Of a DNA stretch of 64,000 nucleotides, positions 37,791 to 47,266 are shown in pieces. The first letter of the stretch is position 1. The number at the start of each line of letters is the position of its first letter. Source of the DNA: Roseateles depolymerans (lineage in GTDB: Bacteria > Pseudomonadota > Gammaproteobacteria > Burkholderiales > Burkholderiaceae_C); the NCBI RefSeq assembly GCF_003387155.1, contig NZ_QUMT01000005.1:248001-312000 (forward strand), in the 5' to 3' direction. The notes beneath the pieces are model-generated. The model was not told the DNA's origin. It worked only from the letters and a program-made list of their open reading frames with translations, and made no database searches. Made by a program: the position numbers and the translations under genes.

Positions 37791-38825
37791 CTAGATCATT
37801 TTCCAGTGCAGGGATTCGCCGCCGCGCAGTGGCTTGAGCTGCGCAGCCTCGCCGAAAGGCACCGCCTCAGGCAGCGTCCATTCAGTCTTTTGCAGCGTGA
37901 CGCGCGTCGTGTTGCGCGGCAATTCATAGAAGTCCGGGCCGTGGAAGCTGGCGAACGCCTCCAGCTTGTCCAAGGCACCCGCAGCCTCAAAAGCCTCCGC
38001 ATACAGCTCCATCGCAGACAGCGCCGTGAAGCAGCCCGCCCCGCACACCGAGTTCTCCTTCATGACCGACGCGTGCGGCGCACTGTCCGTGCCAAGGAAG
38101 AACTTGGGACTGCCGGAAGTCGCCGCCTTGATCAGGGCCAGGCGGTGCTCTTCCCGCTTGAGCACCGGCAGGCAGTAGTAGTGCGGACGCAAGCCCCCCA
38201 TGAAAATGGCGTTGCGGTTGTAGAGCAGATGCTGCGGCGTGATGGTGGCGCCCGTGAAGCGGTCCGCGTCGGTGACGTACTGCGCCGCTTCCTTGGTCGT
38301 GATGTGCTCGAACACCACCTTCAGCTCAGGAAAGTCCTTGCGCAGCGGCCGCATGATGCGGTCCACAAACACCGCCTCCCGGTCGAAGACGTCCACCTCC
38401 GGGTCCGTCACCTCACCATGCACCAGCAGCAGCAGGCCCGCCTTCTGCATGGCCTCCAGCGTGGCGTAGGTCTTGCGAATGTCAGTGACCCCGTGGTCAC
38501 TGTTCGTGGTGGCGCCGGCCGGATAGAGCTTCAGCGCCACAACACCCGCCGCCTTGACCGCGGCAATGTCCTCAGGCGTGGTGCGGTCGGTGAGATACAG
38601 CGTCATGAGCGGCGTGAAGTCCACGCCCGCAGGGACGGCCGCCATGATGCGGGCCCGGTACGCCTCAGCCTGCGCCGCCGTGGTGATGGGCGGCTTGAGG
38701 TTGGGCATCGCAATGGCGCGGGCAAACTGGCGGGCGGTGTAAGGCACAACACTTTGCAGCGCAGCGCCGTCGCGCAGGTGCACATGCCAGTCGTCCGGAC
38801 GGATCAGGGAAAGGGTGTCGCTCAT
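37791..38825 (-). CDS. pyrC: Dihydroorotase PyrC
   Basis: A zinc amidohydrolase that cyclises carbamoyl-aspartate to dihydroorotate in pyrimidine synthesis. The 344-residue product starts [20 protein letters not shown]; the metal motif is WHVHLRD. The carboxylated lysine is in [19 protein letters not shown] (VALKLYPAG), the later metal ligands in LLVHGEV and FEHITT, and the catalytic Asp in LGTDSAPH. This is the short class II type of E. coli. Confidence 0.96.
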   Translation of the reverse strand: MSDTLSLIRPDDWHVHLRDGAALQSVVPYTARQFARAIAMPNLKPPITTAAQAEAYRARIMAAVPAGVDFTPLMTLYLTDRTTPEDIAAVKAAGVVALKLYPAGATTNSDHGVTDIRKTYATLEAMQKAGLLLLVHGEVTDPEVDVFDREAVFVDRIMRPLRKDFPELKVVFEHITTKEAAQYVTDADRFTGATITPQHLLYNRNAIFMGGLRPHYYCLPVLKREEHRLALIKAATSGSPKFFLGTDSAPHASVMKENSVCGAGCFTALSAMELYAEAFEAAGALDKLEAFASFHGPDFYELPRNTTRVTLQKTEWTLPEAVPFGEAAQLKPLRGGESLHWKMI

Positions 38826-38839
38826 GGCCGGAGATTGTC

Positions 38840-38884
38840 GCACTGCCCAAAAAGAAAAAGCCCGCCTCCTGGGAAGCGGGCCTT
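38840..38884 (-). terminator. Rho-independent terminator after gltL
   Basis: On the minus strand the stem GGCCCGCTTCCCAGGAGGCGGGC (GCCCGC paired with GCGGGC) is followed by TTTTTCTTTTT. It lies about 145 bases after the gltL stop and just before pyrC, and so ends the gltIJKL transcript. Confidence 0.88.
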
Positions 38885-38915
38885 AGGCAGTCATCGGTGC
38901 AATCACCATGCAAGC

Positions 38916-38987
38916 ATCGGCACAGGGACAAGCACCGGTAACGGCACCAGTCACCGCATCAGTACCGGCACCAGTAACGGCACAAGG
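38916..38987. repeat. 12-bp minisatellite, six units
   Basis: Six consecutive 12-base units (atcggcacaggg, acaagcaccggt, aacggcaccagt, caccgcatcagt, accggcaccagt, aacggcacaagg) lie between the gltL stop and its terminator. Their shared pattern is ACCGGCACCAGT. The array is untranslated if gltL ends at 39029 and would be part of the 3' end of the glt mRNA. Confidence 0.8.
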
Positions 38988-39028
38988 GGCGGCGCTGGTG
39001 GCCTCAGGGCCGTCCAGGCCCCGGTCAA

Positions 39029-39763
39029 TCAGTGCTGCAGGATCTTGTTCAGGAAGTCCTTGGCGCGCGGCGAACGAGCTTCCGGATTGTTGAAGAACTC
39101 GTCCTTGGTGCAGTCCTCGATGATCTTGCCGGCGTCCATGAAGATGACCCGGTTGCTGACCTTGCGCGCAAAACCCATTTCGTGGGTCACGCACATCATG
39201 GTCATGCCCTCGTTGGCCAGCTGCACCATCACGTCCAGCACTTCACCGACCATTTCCGGGTCCAGGGCCGAAGTGGGCTCGTCAAACAGCATGACGATCG
39301 GGTCCATCGACAGCGCACGGGCAATCGCCACACGCTGCTGCTGACCCCCAGAGAGCTGGCCCGGGAACTTGTCCTTGTGCGCCATCAGGCCCACGCGGTC
39401 CAGCATCTTCAGGCCGCGCGCCTTGGCGTCGTCCTTGCTCCGCCCCAGGACCTTGATCTGCGCCAGCGTGAGGTTGTCCGTCACCGACAGGTGCGGGAAC
39501 AGCTCAAAGTGCTGGAACACCATGCCCACCCGCGAACGCAGCTTGGGCAGGTTGGTCTTGGGATCGGTCAGGCTGGTGCCGTCCACCACGATGTCGCCCG
39601 CCTGGATCGGCTCCAAAGCGTTCACCGTCTTGATCAGCGTGGACTTGCCCGAGCCCGACGGCCCGCACACCACCACGACCTCGCCCTTGCGGATGCTGGT
39701 CGTGCAATCGGTCAGCACCTGGAAAGGGCCGTACCACTTGGAGACATTCTTGATTTCGATCAT
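39029..39763 (-). CDS. gltL: Glutamate/aspartate ABC transporter ATPase GltL
   Basis: The ATP-binding subunit of a polar amino acid importer, 244 residues. Walker [11 protein letters not shown] (about 32-41), Q-loop QHFELFPHL, signature [15 protein letters not shown], Walker [16 protein letters not shown] and H-loop CVTHEMGFA are intact. It is the last gene of the gltI-gltJ-gltK-gltL unit, 12 bases after gltK. Confidence 0.94.
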   Translation of the reverse strand: MIEIKNVSKWYGPFQVLTDCTTSIRKGEVVVVCGPSGSGKSTLIKTVNALEPIQAGDIVVDGTSLTDPKTNLPKLRSRVGMVFQHFELFPHLSVTDNLTLAQIKVLGRSKDDAKARGLKMLDRVGLMAHKDKFPGQLSGGQQQRVAIARALSMDPIVMLFDEPTSALDPEMVGEVLDVMVQLANEGMTMMCVTHEMGFARKVSNRVIFMDAGKIIEDCTKDEFFNNPEARSPRAKDFLNKILQH

Positions 39764-39775
39764 GGCGCAGGGACC

Positions 39776-40456
39776 TCAGCGAATGATGGCGATCTTCTTC
39801 TGCAAACGGCGGACCAGCATGGACAGGCTGAAGCAGATGACGAAATAAACGGCGGCAACCGCCAGGTAGGTTTCAACTGGACGCTGAATATTCTTGCCAG
39901 CGGTCTCGAAACCCTTGAGCAGGTCATACGCACCGATGGCATACACCAGCGACGTGTCCTGGAACAGCACGATGGTCTGCGTGAGCAGCACCGGCAGCAT
40001 GTTGCGGAACGCCTGCGGCAGCACCACCAGGCTCATGGTCTGGCGGTAGTTCATGCCCAAGGCATACCCAGCAAAACTCTGACCCTTGCTGACCGACTGG
40101 ATGCCGGCCCGCATGATTTCAGAGTAGTAAGTGGCCTCGAACAGCGTGAAGGTGATCAGCGCCGTGGTCTCGGGCGCGAAATTGCCCCAGCCCATGGCCT
40201 GCGTGGCATAGGGCAGCAGCAAATACACCCACAAAATCACCAGCACCAGCGGAATGGAGCGCAGCGTGTCCACATAGATCGCCGCCGGCACCTCCAGCCA
40301 CTTGCGGCCGGACAGCCGCATCATCGCCAGCAAGGTGCCCAAAATGATGCCGCCCAGCATGGCCATCAGGGTCAGCTGGAAGGAGAAGATCAGGCCCTTG
40401 GAGACATACGCGGACAGCGTCTCCCAGGTCAGCCGGGAAAAATCAAGATCCGTCAT
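39776..40456 (-). CDS. gltK: Glutamate/aspartate ABC transporter permease GltK
   Basis: An inner-membrane permease of 226 residues of the HisM/GlnP group. The start MTDLDFSRL lies one base after the gltJ stop. The EAA loop, which contacts the ATPase, is YALGMNYRQTMSLVVLPQAFRNMLP, seen in parts ALGMNYRQTM and VVLPQAFRNMLP. About five hydrophobic helices are visible. It forms a heterodimeric channel with GltJ. Confidence 0.93.
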   Translation of the reverse strand: MTDLDFSRLTWETLSAYVSKGLIFSFQLTLMAMLGGIILGTLLAMMRLSGRKWLEVPAAIYVDTLRSIPLVLVILWVYLLLPYATQAMGWGNFAPETTALITFTLFEATYYSEIMRAGIQSVSKGQSFAGYALGMNYRQTMSLVVLPQAFRNMLPVLLTQTIVLFQDTSLVYAIGAYDLLKGFETAGKNIQRPVETYLAVAAVYFVICFSLSMLVRRLQKKIAIIR

Positions 40457-40457
40457 G

Positions 40458-41192
40458 TCACTTGGCTCCCAGGATGCCAGGCACACGCACCGACACTTCA
40501 ATCAGCTTGGCCACCCGGTTGATGGCGAACCCCGACACGAAATACAGCACCGTCACCGGCAGGAAAATCTGCAGGAAGCTGGACTGCTCGGACGCCTGCT
40601 GCGCATATTGCGTCAGCTCAGGAATGCCGATGGCAAAGGCCACGGCAGAGTTCTTGACGATGTTCATGCTTTCGCTGGTCACCGGCGGAATCACGATGCG
40701 CAGCGCCATCGGCAGCAGCACATGGCGGTAGGTCTGCGGCAGCGTCAGGCCCAGGGCCTGGCCGGCATAGCGCTGCCCCTTGGGCAAGGTCAGGATGCCG
40801 GCCTTGACCTGCTCGGAAATCCGGGCCGAAGTAAACAGGCCCAGGCCGACAAAGGCCAGCACCATCGGCGGCACCGACTGCGCCCCCGGAATCAGCCGCG
40901 GCAGCACGTGATACCAGAGGAAGAGCTGGACGATCAGCGGAATGTTGCGGAAGAGCTCGGTCCAGGCCTCGCCCAGCCAGGCCACCTTGCGGTTAGGCAC
41001 CGTGCGCAGGATGCCCACCAGGATGCCCACCACCAGGGCCACGGCCAGACCCAGCAACGCGAGGGTCATGGTCCAGCCCCAGGCATGCACCATCGCATCC
41101 AGGTAGGTCTCATACCCCTTCGCACCAAAACACTTCGGTGCGACCTCTTCGGTCACCATGTCCGTGCAGTACAACTGCCAGTCCCAGCTCAT
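40458..41192 (-). CDS. gltJ: Glutamate/aspartate ABC transporter permease GltJ
   Basis: The partner permease of 244 residues, starting MSWDWQLYC at 41192 after GGAGG with six-base spacing. An N-terminal region with two Cys (LYCTD and PKCFGAKG) precedes the first helix WGWTMTLALLGLAVAL. The EAA loop is ALGLTLPQTYRHVLLP. It is separated from gltI by 117 bases that hold two strong hairpins, so it is probably expressed at a lower level than the binding protein. Confidence 0.93.
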   Translation of the reverse strand: MSWDWQLYCTDMVTEEVAPKCFGAKGYETYLDAMVHAWGWTMTLALLGLAVALVVGILVGILRTVPNRKVAWLGEAWTELFRNIPLIVQLFLWYHVLPRLIPGAQSVPPMVLAFVGLGLFTSARISEQVKAGILTLPKGQRYAGQALGLTLPQTYRHVLLPMALRIVIPPVTSESMNIVKNSAVAFAIGIPELTQYAQQASEQSSFLQIFLPVTVLYFVSGFAINRVAKLIEVSVRVPGILGAK

Positions 41193-41215
41193 GGCCAGCC
41201 TCCATTCATCCATAC

Positions 41216-41242
41216 AAAAGGGGCCGCCTTGGCCGCGGCCCC
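41216..41242 (-). terminator. Intergenic hairpin with T-run between gltI and gltJ
   Basis: On the minus strand the stem GGGGCCG / CGGCCCC with a nine-base loop is followed by TTTTG. It would act as a partial terminator that lowers permease expression relative to the binding protein, a common design in such operons. Confidence 0.65.
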
Positions 41243-41268
41243 ATCACCCACCTTCCAGCGCTTGCGAC

Positions 41269-41290
41269 AAGGCGCCCCGCGGGGCGCCTT
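41269..41290. repeat. 22-bp perfect palindrome after gltI
   Basis: AAGGCGCCCC and GGGGCGCCTT flank a central GC, forming a perfect palindrome 19 bases after the gltI stop. No T-run follows on the minus strand, so it more likely protects the 3' end of the gltI message from exonucleases than ends transcription. Confidence 0.65.
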
Positions 41291-41309
41291 GAGGCTTGGC
41301 CGGAACGGC

Positions 41310-42203
41310 TTACTTCTTGGCGTATTCCTCGACCGGCTTGTCGTTCGGATTCGCCCAGGCCGCCTTCGTCGCTTCCGAGGCCGGCATGTTCAGCTTGGCA
41401 TTGACCGGGGGGATGGGCTGCACGAACCACTTGTCATACAGCTTGGCAATCTCGCCCGACTTCATCATGCCCTTGATGCTGTCGTCCACAGCCTTCTTGA
41501 AGGCCGGGTCGTCCTTGCGGATCATGATGGCGATCGGCTCGACCGACAGGGTTTCACCCACGATCTTGTACTCAGCCGGGTTCTTGGACTTGGCAATGTT
41601 GCCAGCCAGGATCTGGCCGTCCATCACGAACGCATCGGCGCGGCCCGATTCCAGCAGCAGGAAGCTGTCGGCGTGGTCCTTGCCCAGCACTTCCTTGAAG
41701 TCCACGCCGTTGGCGCGCTCATGCTTGCGCAGCAGTTGCACGGAGGTGGTGCCGGTGGTCGTGGCCACCGTCTTGCCGTTGAGCTGGCTGATGGACGTGA
41801 TGCCGGAGTTGGCCTTCACCGCAATGCGCACTTCCTCGACATAGGTCGTGACCGCAAAAGCCACGTCCTTGGCGCGGGTGGCGTTGTTGGTGGTGGAGCC
41901 GCATTCGATGTCCACGGTGCCGTTCTGCACCAGGGGCACGCGGTTCTGCGAGGTCACCGGCAGGTACTTGATGTCCAGCTTGGCCAGGCCCAGCTGCTTT
42001 TGCACGTCCGCCAGCACGCGTTGGCAGACCTCGACGTGGTAGCCCACGTACTTGCCGTCACCCAGGGTGTAGGACAGGGCGCCCGAGGATTCGCGCACGC
42101 CCATGGTCACGCTGCCCGAGTCCTTGATCTTCTTCAGCGTATCGGCCTGAGCCACACCGGCCAGAGCGGCGCCAAGGGCCAGGACAAGCATTGCCTTCTT
42201 CAT
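41310..42203 (-). CDS. gltI: Glutamate/aspartate periplasmic binding protein GltI
   Basis: A solute-binding protein of 297 residues. The start MKKAMLVLALG at 42203, with AGGAG upstream, gives a signal peptide cleaved after GVAQA. Family features are GVRESSGALSY near the N-terminus, the DIECGSTTNN motif with a conserved Cys, and the hinge segments GKTVATTTGTT. The GSTTNN segment contacts the ligand carboxylates in acidic amino-acid binding proteins. It is the first gene of gltIJKL. Confidence 0.93.
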   Translation of the reverse strand: MKKAMLVLALGAALAGVAQADTLKKIKDSGSVTMGVRESSGALSYTLGDGKYVGYHVEVCQRVLADVQKQLGLAKLDIKYLPVTSQNRVPLVQNGTVDIECGSTTNNATRAKDVAFAVTTYVEEVRIAVKANSGITSISQLNGKTVATTTGTTSVQLLRKHERANGVDFKEVLGKDHADSFLLLESGRADAFVMDGQILAGNIAKSKNPAEYKIVGETLSVEPIAIMIRKDDPAFKKAVDDSIKGMMKSGEIAKLYDKWFVQPIPPVNAKLNMPASEATKAAWANPNDKPVEEYAKK

Positions 42204-42328
42204 AAGTGCTCCTGCAAATTCGGAATCGAATTGTGTCTGTGAACGGGCGAAGCAGACCACGTACGGGCGGTCTGACGGATAGGGAGTATTACGCATCTCA
42301 AGGGGGGCGCCCAGATGTCATGCACGAT

Positions 42329-43258
42329 TCATGCCGTGCCACCACCCGGCTGGTTGAGGAACGACCACAGGGCCTGGGCCACGGGCTTGACACGCCGCGT
42401 GGTGGCCTGGCGCTCCCGGTACATGCGCAACTCCATGTTCAGTTCATAGTGGCCGGGTTCCGCAGCGCGGACCAGCCGACGGGCCTTCACTTCCTTCTTC
42501 ACCGAGCTGGCCGGCAGGAAGGCCAGACCGTGCCCCTCCAGGGCCATGGCCTTGAGGCTTTCGGCCATGTCCGTCTCGAAGACGGATTCCAGATTCAGCG
42601 GCAGTGCGGCGTCCTTGACGATCAGCTCCACCAGGCGCCCGAGATAGGCGCCCGAGGCGTAGCTCAGAAACGGGATTTTCTGCCCAGGATGGCCGGTGAT
42701 GCGGAACATCGGCGCCCCGGCAGCGTCCGCCTTCGCATAGGCGGACAGGGTTTCGTGTCCGAGGGACACCGACTCGTAACGCTCCGGGTCCAGCTGCAGC
42801 GGCTGGCTGGGATGGTGATAGACCACCAGCAGGTCGCAGTTGCCTTCGCTAAGTTGCAAGGTAGCGTCGTGCACATTCAAAGCATTCAGCCGGCACTTCA
42901 CTTCGCCGAAGCGCTGGCGCAACTCCATGAGCCAGTGCGGGAAGAAGCTGAAGGACAGGGAGTGCGGGACGGCGAACTCGATCATGTCCTGGCCGGCCGA
43001 CTGGTGGCTGCGCAGCATGTTGCGCGTGGCCTGGAGGTTGCCCAGCAGGTCGACCGCCTGCCCGAGCAGGGTCTCACCGGCAGCGGTCAGCCGGGTGGGA
43101 TAGGACGAGCGGTCCACCAGATCCACGCCGGCCCAGGCCTCGAGCGCCTGGATGCGCCGTGAGAAGGCGGGCTGCGTCACGTGTCGCAGCTGGGCCGAAC
43201 GCGAGAAGCTGCGCGTCTCCGCCAAACTCACAAAGTCTTCAAGCCACTTGGTTTCCAC
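42329..43258 (-). CDS. LysR family transcriptional regulator
   Basis: A 309-residue regulator with an N-terminal winged HTH (WLEDFVSLAETRSFSRSAQL and VTQPAFSRRIQALE) and a C-terminal substrate-binding domain. It reads in the same direction as gltIJKL and ends 125 bases before gltI, so it may sense acidic amino acids and control the transporter; this is inference from position. The start is a GTG at 43258; CATAAT lies a few bases upstream of it, so the message may have a very short leader. Confidence 0.9.
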   Translation of the reverse strand: METKWLEDFVSLAETRSFSRSAQLRHVTQPAFSRRIQALEAWAGVDLVDRSSYPTRLTAAGETLLGQAVDLLGNLQATRNMLRSHQSAGQDMIEFAVPHSLSFSFFPHWLMELRQRFGEVKCRLNALNVHDATLQLSEGNCDLLVVYHHPSQPLQLDPERYESVSLGHETLSAYAKADAAGAPMFRITGHPGQKIPFLSYASGAYLGRLVELIVKDAALPLNLESVFETDMAESLKAMALEGHGLAFLPASSVKKEVKARRLVRAAEPGHYELNMELRMYRERQATTRRVKPVAQALWSFLNQPGGGTA

Positions 43259-43330
43259 GAGGCGGGATTATGCCCGCGCGCCAAGGGCTCAGGCCGGTGC
43301 GCCTCGTGCTCATCCGGACGCGCCGAGCGC

Positions 43331-45199
43331 TCATTCCGACGCGCTGGGTGCTGAGGCCGGCGTGCCGGCGGGGCTGCCGCCTTGCCCGTCCTGCTGCATG
43401 GACCACATCTGCGCATAACGGCCCTGCTGCGCCAGCAACTGCGCATGGGTGCCCCGCTCCACGATCTCGCCATGCTCCATCACCAGGATCTCGTGCGCAT
43501 CCACGATGGTGGACAGGCGATGGGCGATCACCAGCACCGTCTTGTTTTCGGCGGCGGCTTCCAGTTCGGCCTGGATGGCCCGCTCGTTGCGGGAATCCAG
43601 GGCCGAGGTGGCCTCGTCGAAGATCAGGATGGGCGGATTCTTCAGCAGCGTGCGGGCGATGGCCACCCGCTGCTTCTCCCCGCCGGAGAGCTTCAGGCCC
43701 CGCTCGCCCACCATGGTCTGGTAGCCCTGCGGCAGGCTGCTGATGAAGCTGTGGATGTGGGCCGCGCGGGCGGCGGCCTCCACCTCCTCGGTGCTGGCTT
43801 CCGGGCGTCCGTACGCGATGTTGTAGGCGATGGTGTCGTTGAACAGCACGGTGTCCTGCGGCACGATGCCGATGGCGCGGCGCAGGCTCTGCTGCGTCAC
43901 CTGGACCAGCGGCTGGCCGTCGATGGTGATGCGGCCCCCGTCCACGTCATAGAAGCGATAGAGCAGCCGCGCCAGCGTGCTCTTGCCCGACCCGCTGGGC
44001 CCCACCACCGCCACCTTGCGTCCGGCCGGAATCTCGAAGGACACGCCCTTGAGAATCGGCCGGTCCGGCTCATAGGCAAACACCACGTCCTCGAAGCGCA
44101 CGGTCGCGCCGCGCACCTGCAGCGGCTGGGCCTGCGGCGTGTCGGCCACTTCCCGCTCCTTGGAGAGCAGGGCAAACATCTTGTCCAGGTCGGTCAGGCT
44201 CTGCTTGATCTCCCGATAGATCACCCCCAGGAAGTTCAGCGGGATGTAGAGCTGGATCATGAAGGCGTTGATCATCACCAGGTCGCCCAGGCTCATGTGG
44301 CCGTCCACCACGCCCTGGGTGGCCCGCCACAGCATGGCCACCAGGGCCGAGGCGATGATCACCTGCTGCCCGCTGTTGAGCAGCGACAGCGTGGTCTGCG
44401 ACTTGAGCTGGGCGCGGCGCAGTTGCTCCAGACTCTGGTCGTAGCGGGCGGCCTCGAAGTCCTCGTTGTTGAAGTACTTCACCGTCTCGTAGTTCAACAG
44501 CGAGTCGATGGCCTTGCTGTGGGCCACCGAATCCAGCTCGTTCAGCCGGCGGCGGAACTGGGTGCGCCACTCGGTGACCATCACGGTGAAGCCGATGTAG
44601 AACACGAGTGCGGCGCCGGTGATCCAGGCGAACATGGCGTCGAACTTGACGGCCAGCAGGCTGAGCACCAGCACCACTTCCACCAGCGTCGGGAAGATGC
44701 TGTAGAGGGAATAGGAAATCAGGGAATGCACGGCGCGGGTGCCGCGTTCGATGTCCCGGGTCATGCCACCGGTCTGGCGCTCCAGATGGAAGCGCAGGCT
44801 CAGGTCATGCAGATGGCGGAACACCTGCAGCGAGATGCTGCGGGAGGCGCCTTCGGTGGCCTTGGCGAAGATCAGTTCCCGGGCTTCGGTGAACAGCGAG
44901 GTGCACAGCCGCAGCAGTCCGTAGGCCAGCAGCAGGCCCACCGGCACCACCATCAGCGCCTGTGGGCTGCCGGGCTGCACGTCCAGGCTATCGACCAGCC
45001 GCTTGAGCAGCAGCGGCACGCTCACGTTGGCGAATTTCGCCCCAATCATGAAAGCCAGGGCCACGGCGACCCGCCAGCGATAGCGCCAGAAATACGGCAG
45101 CAGCCGGCCCACCGTCCGCCAATCGCCCCGGCGAGGGGTGCTGGCGTCGCTTGTGGGCGAGGAGGGAACAGGGTTGGGCAATGAAGAAGACCGGCGCAT
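43331..45199 (-). CDS. ABC transporter, Atm1/ABCB7-like half-transporter
   Basis: A fused membrane-ATPase half-transporter of 622 residues starting MRRSSSLPNP. Six helices occupy about residues 40-330, with the Atm1-type motifs ERQTGGMTRDIERGTR and LLNYETVKYFNNEDFEA (given as NYETVKYFNNE) that line the glutathione-binding region. Walker A is [17 protein letters not shown], the signature LSGGEKQRVAIARTLLK and Walker B ILIFDEATSALDS. Atm1 relatives export glutathione-linked sulfur or metal compounds. The C-terminal tail is Ala/Ser/Pro-rich. It is divergent from the thioesterase gene with a 78-base gap. Confidence 0.92.
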   Translation of the reverse strand: MRRSSSLPNPVPSSPTSDASTPRRGDWRTVGRLLPYFWRYRWRVAVALAFMIGAKFANVSVPLLLKRLVDSLDVQPGSPQALMVVPVGLLLAYGLLRLCTSLFTEARELIFAKATEGASRSISLQVFRHLHDLSLRFHLERQTGGMTRDIERGTRAVHSLISYSLYSIFPTLVEVVLVLSLLAVKFDAMFAWITGAALVFYIGFTVMVTEWRTQFRRRLNELDSVAHSKAIDSLLNYETVKYFNNEDFEAARYDQSLEQLRRAQLKSQTTLSLLNSGQQVIIASALVAMLWRATQGVVDGHMSLGDLVMINAFMIQLYIPLNFLGVIYREIKQSLTDLDKMFALLSKEREVADTPQAQPLQVRGATVRFEDVVFAYEPDRPILKGVSFEIPAGRKVAVVGPSGSGKSTLARLLYRFYDVDGGRITIDGQPLVQVTQQSLRRAIGIVPQDTVLFNDTIAYNIAYGRPEASTEEVEAAARAAHIHSFISSLPQGYQTMVGERGLKLSGGEKQRVAIARTLLKNPPILIFDEATSALDSRNERAIQAELEAAAENKTVLVIAHRLSTIVDAHEILVMEHGEIVERGTHAQLLAQQGRYAQMWSMQQDGQGGSPAGTPASAPSASE

Positions 45200-45277
45200 G
45201 GGTAGGGTCGTGTGCTCTGGCGCGTGCTGGACGACAATGGCGCCCATTCTCACCCCGGGCTCTCCCTGCTGCTGACC

Positions 45278-45706
45278 ATGAGCACCCCTACCCCCAAGTC
45301 TCCTGACACCTTGCCGCCTGCCGACGCGCTGGGCCCCCGTGAACTGGTGATGCGGGTCATGCCCATGCCGGCGGATGCCAACGGCAACGGCGACATCTTC
45401 GGCGGCTGGATCATGGCGCAGGTCGACCTGGCCGGTTCCGTGCTGCCGCTGCGTATCTCGCGGGGCCGGGTGGCCACGGTGGCGGTGAATGAATTCATCT
45501 TCAAGCAGCCGGTGTCCATCGGGGACCTGCTGAGCTTTTATGCCGAGGTCAAGCGCATTGGCCGCACCTCGATCACTGTGCATGTGGAAGTGTTTGCCGA
45601 ACGCAACCCGGCGAATCCGCATGTGGTGAAGGTGACCGAGGCCAACCTCACCTATGTGGCGATCGACCGTGAAGGCAAGCCGCGGGCGTTTGCCGAGCAG
45701 GCCTGA
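45278..45706 (+). CDS. Acyl-CoA thioesterase, YciA-like hotdog fold
   Basis: A cytoplasmic hydrolase of acyl-CoA esters, 142 residues from MSTPTPKSP. The hotdog-fold motif NGDIFGGWIMAQVDLAG holds the catalytic region (the Asn/Asp of ANGNGDIFGGW), followed by VNEFIFKQPVSIGDLL. Length and motif order match YciA. The frame is open to 45212, but those residues overlap the divergent promoter region. Confidence 0.9.
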   Translation: MSTPTPKSPDTLPPADALGPRELVMRVMPMPADANGNGDIFGGWIMAQVDLAGSVLPLRISRGRVATVAVNEFIFKQPVSIGDLLSFYAEVKRIGRTSITVHVEVFAERNPANPHVVKVTEANLTYVAIDREGKPRAFAEQA

Positions 45707-45875
45707 GGCTTGCCGCAGCGGCGACTCAGCGTTTGTGGACAAGGCTTCGCGCTGATGTCCCTCTGAATTTCAATCCGGACCATGGGGCAGGTGTCCAGGA
45801 CCTCCCTATGGGACTTTTCATCCCCCCAGGCGGTCCTGCAGTATGAAAGCCGCCATTTCCCAGGAGACACCCCCG

Positions 45876-47201
45876 ATGCAGCCCATCCCCGCATCATCCG
45901 CCCACACTGGCGCGCGTCCCGCGCCGGTGCCCTTCTATAAGCAGCTGTATGTCCAGGTGGTGGTGGCAATCGTCATCGGCGTCTTGCTGGGCTACTTCGA
46001 GCCGAAGTATGGGGTGGCGCTCAAGCCGCTGGGGGACGCCTTCATCAAGCTGGTGAAGATGATCATCGCGCCGGTGATCTTCCTGACCATCGTCACCGGC
46101 ATCGCCAGCATGACCCACCTCAAATCGGTGGGCCGGGTGTTTGGCAAGGCGATGGTGTACTTCCTGTTCTTCTCCACGCTGGCGCTGATCGTTGGCCTGG
46201 TGGTGGCGCATGTGGTGCAGCCGGGCGCCGGCATGAATGTGAACGTGGCCGACCTGGACCAGAAGGAAGTGCGCGGCTACGTGGATAAGACCCATGAGCT
46301 GACGATCACCGGCTTCCTGATGGACATCATTCCGAAGTCGCTGCTCGGCTCGCTGTCGGACGGCAACATCCTGCAGACGCTGTTCGTGGCGGTGCTGTTC
46401 GGGGTGGCGCTGTCGCTGTCGGGCGAGCGCGGCCGGCCGGTGCTGACCTTCATGGAATCGCTGACCGTGCCGGTCTTCCGTCTGGTGCACATCCTGATGC
46501 GTGCGGCGCCGATTGGTGCGCTGGGCGCAATGGCCTTCACCATTGGCAAGTACGGGGTGGCAGCGCTGGTGAACCTGGCGTGGCTGGTGGGCAGTTTCTA
46601 CATCACGGCGCTGCTGTTCGTGCTGGTGATCCTGGGCCTGGTGGCGCGCCTGTGCGGCTTCTCGGTCCTGAAGCTGATCCGTTATCTGAAGGCCGAGCTG
46701 CTGCTGGTGCTGGGCACCTCTTCGTCGGAATCGGCCCTGCCCTCGCTGATGGAGAAGATGGAGAAGGCCGGTTGCGAGAAGACGGTGGTGGGCCTGGTGG
46801 TCCCGACCGGCTATTCGTTCAACCTGGACGGCACCAACATCTACATGACGCTGGCGGCGCTGTTCATTGCGCAGGCCACCAACACTGAACTGACGCTGGG
46901 CCACCAGATCTCGCTGCTGCTGGTGGCGATGCTGAGCTCCAAGGGCGCGGCGGGCGTGACGGGGGCGGGGTTCATCACCCTGGCGGCGACGCTGTCGGTG
47001 GTGCCGGAAGTACCGGTGGCGGGCATGGCGCTGATTCTGGGCGTGGACCGCTTCATGTCCGAATGCCGTTCGCTGACCAACTTCATCGGTAATGCCGTGG
47101 CCACGGTAGTGGTCTCGAAGTGGGAAGGCGCGCTGGACATGAAGAAGCTCCAGGAGGCCCTGAATTCGCCGGTCGATCCGGACGACGCCCCGATCGCCTG
47201 A
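45876..47201 (+). CDS. dctA: C4-dicarboxylate transporter DctA
   Basis: A DAACS-family symporter (glutamate-transporter fold) that takes up succinate, fumarate and malate with protons or sodium. The ATG at 45876 follows AGGAGA with eight-base spacing and gives 441 residues; an ATG at 45843 lacks a ribosome site. Eight helices and two re-entrant loops are seen. Key motifs are [16 protein letters not shown] (first hairpin loop), [16 protein letters not shown] (helix 7), and [17 protein letters not shown]-like [16 protein letters not shown] (helix 8). A weak sigma-54-like GG-N10-GC lies at 45700, but within the previous gene's end. Confidence 0.95.
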   Translation: MQPIPASSAHTGARPAPVPFYKQLYVQVVVAIVIGVLLGYFEPKYGVALKPLGDAFIKLVKMIIAPVIFLTIVTGIASMTHLKSVGRVFGKAMVYFLFFSTLALIVGLVVAHVVQPGAGMNVNVADLDQKEVRGYVDKTHELTITGFLMDIIPKSLLGSLSDGNILQTLFVAVLFGVALSLSGERGRPVLTFMESLTVPVFRLVHILMRAAPIGALGAMAFTIGKYGVAALVNLAWLVGSFYITALLFVLVILGLVARLCGFSVLKLIRYLKAELLLVLGTSSSESALPSLMEKMEKAGCEKTVVGLVVPTGYSFNLDGTNIYMTLAALFIAQATNTELTLGHQISLLLVAMLSSKGAAGVTGAGFITLAATLSVVPEVPVAGMALILGVDRFMSECRSLTNFIGNAVATVVVSKWEGALDMKKLQEALNSPVDPDDAPIA

Positions 47202-47227
47202 GGACCTTCGCGGTACCTGGATGAACA

Positions 47228-47249
47228 CACGGGCCCTGCGGGGCCCGTG
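47228..47249 (+). terminator. Hairpin after dctA, possible terminator
   Basis: A 9-bp stem CACGGGCCC with loop TGCG lies 26 bases after the dctA stop, followed only by CCTGTTTCC. The T-run is short, so termination may be partial. Confidence 0.5.
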
Positions 47250-47266
47250 CCTGTTTCCGGGCCGAG

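Noticed and set aside
45700-45713. Sigma-54-like promoter (GG-N10-GC) upstream of dctA
   Set aside because: The spacing fits, but the -24 box is poor, it overlaps the thioesterase stop, and it is about 160 bases from dctA. DctA is often sigma-54 dependent, so the idea is reasonable but not supported here.
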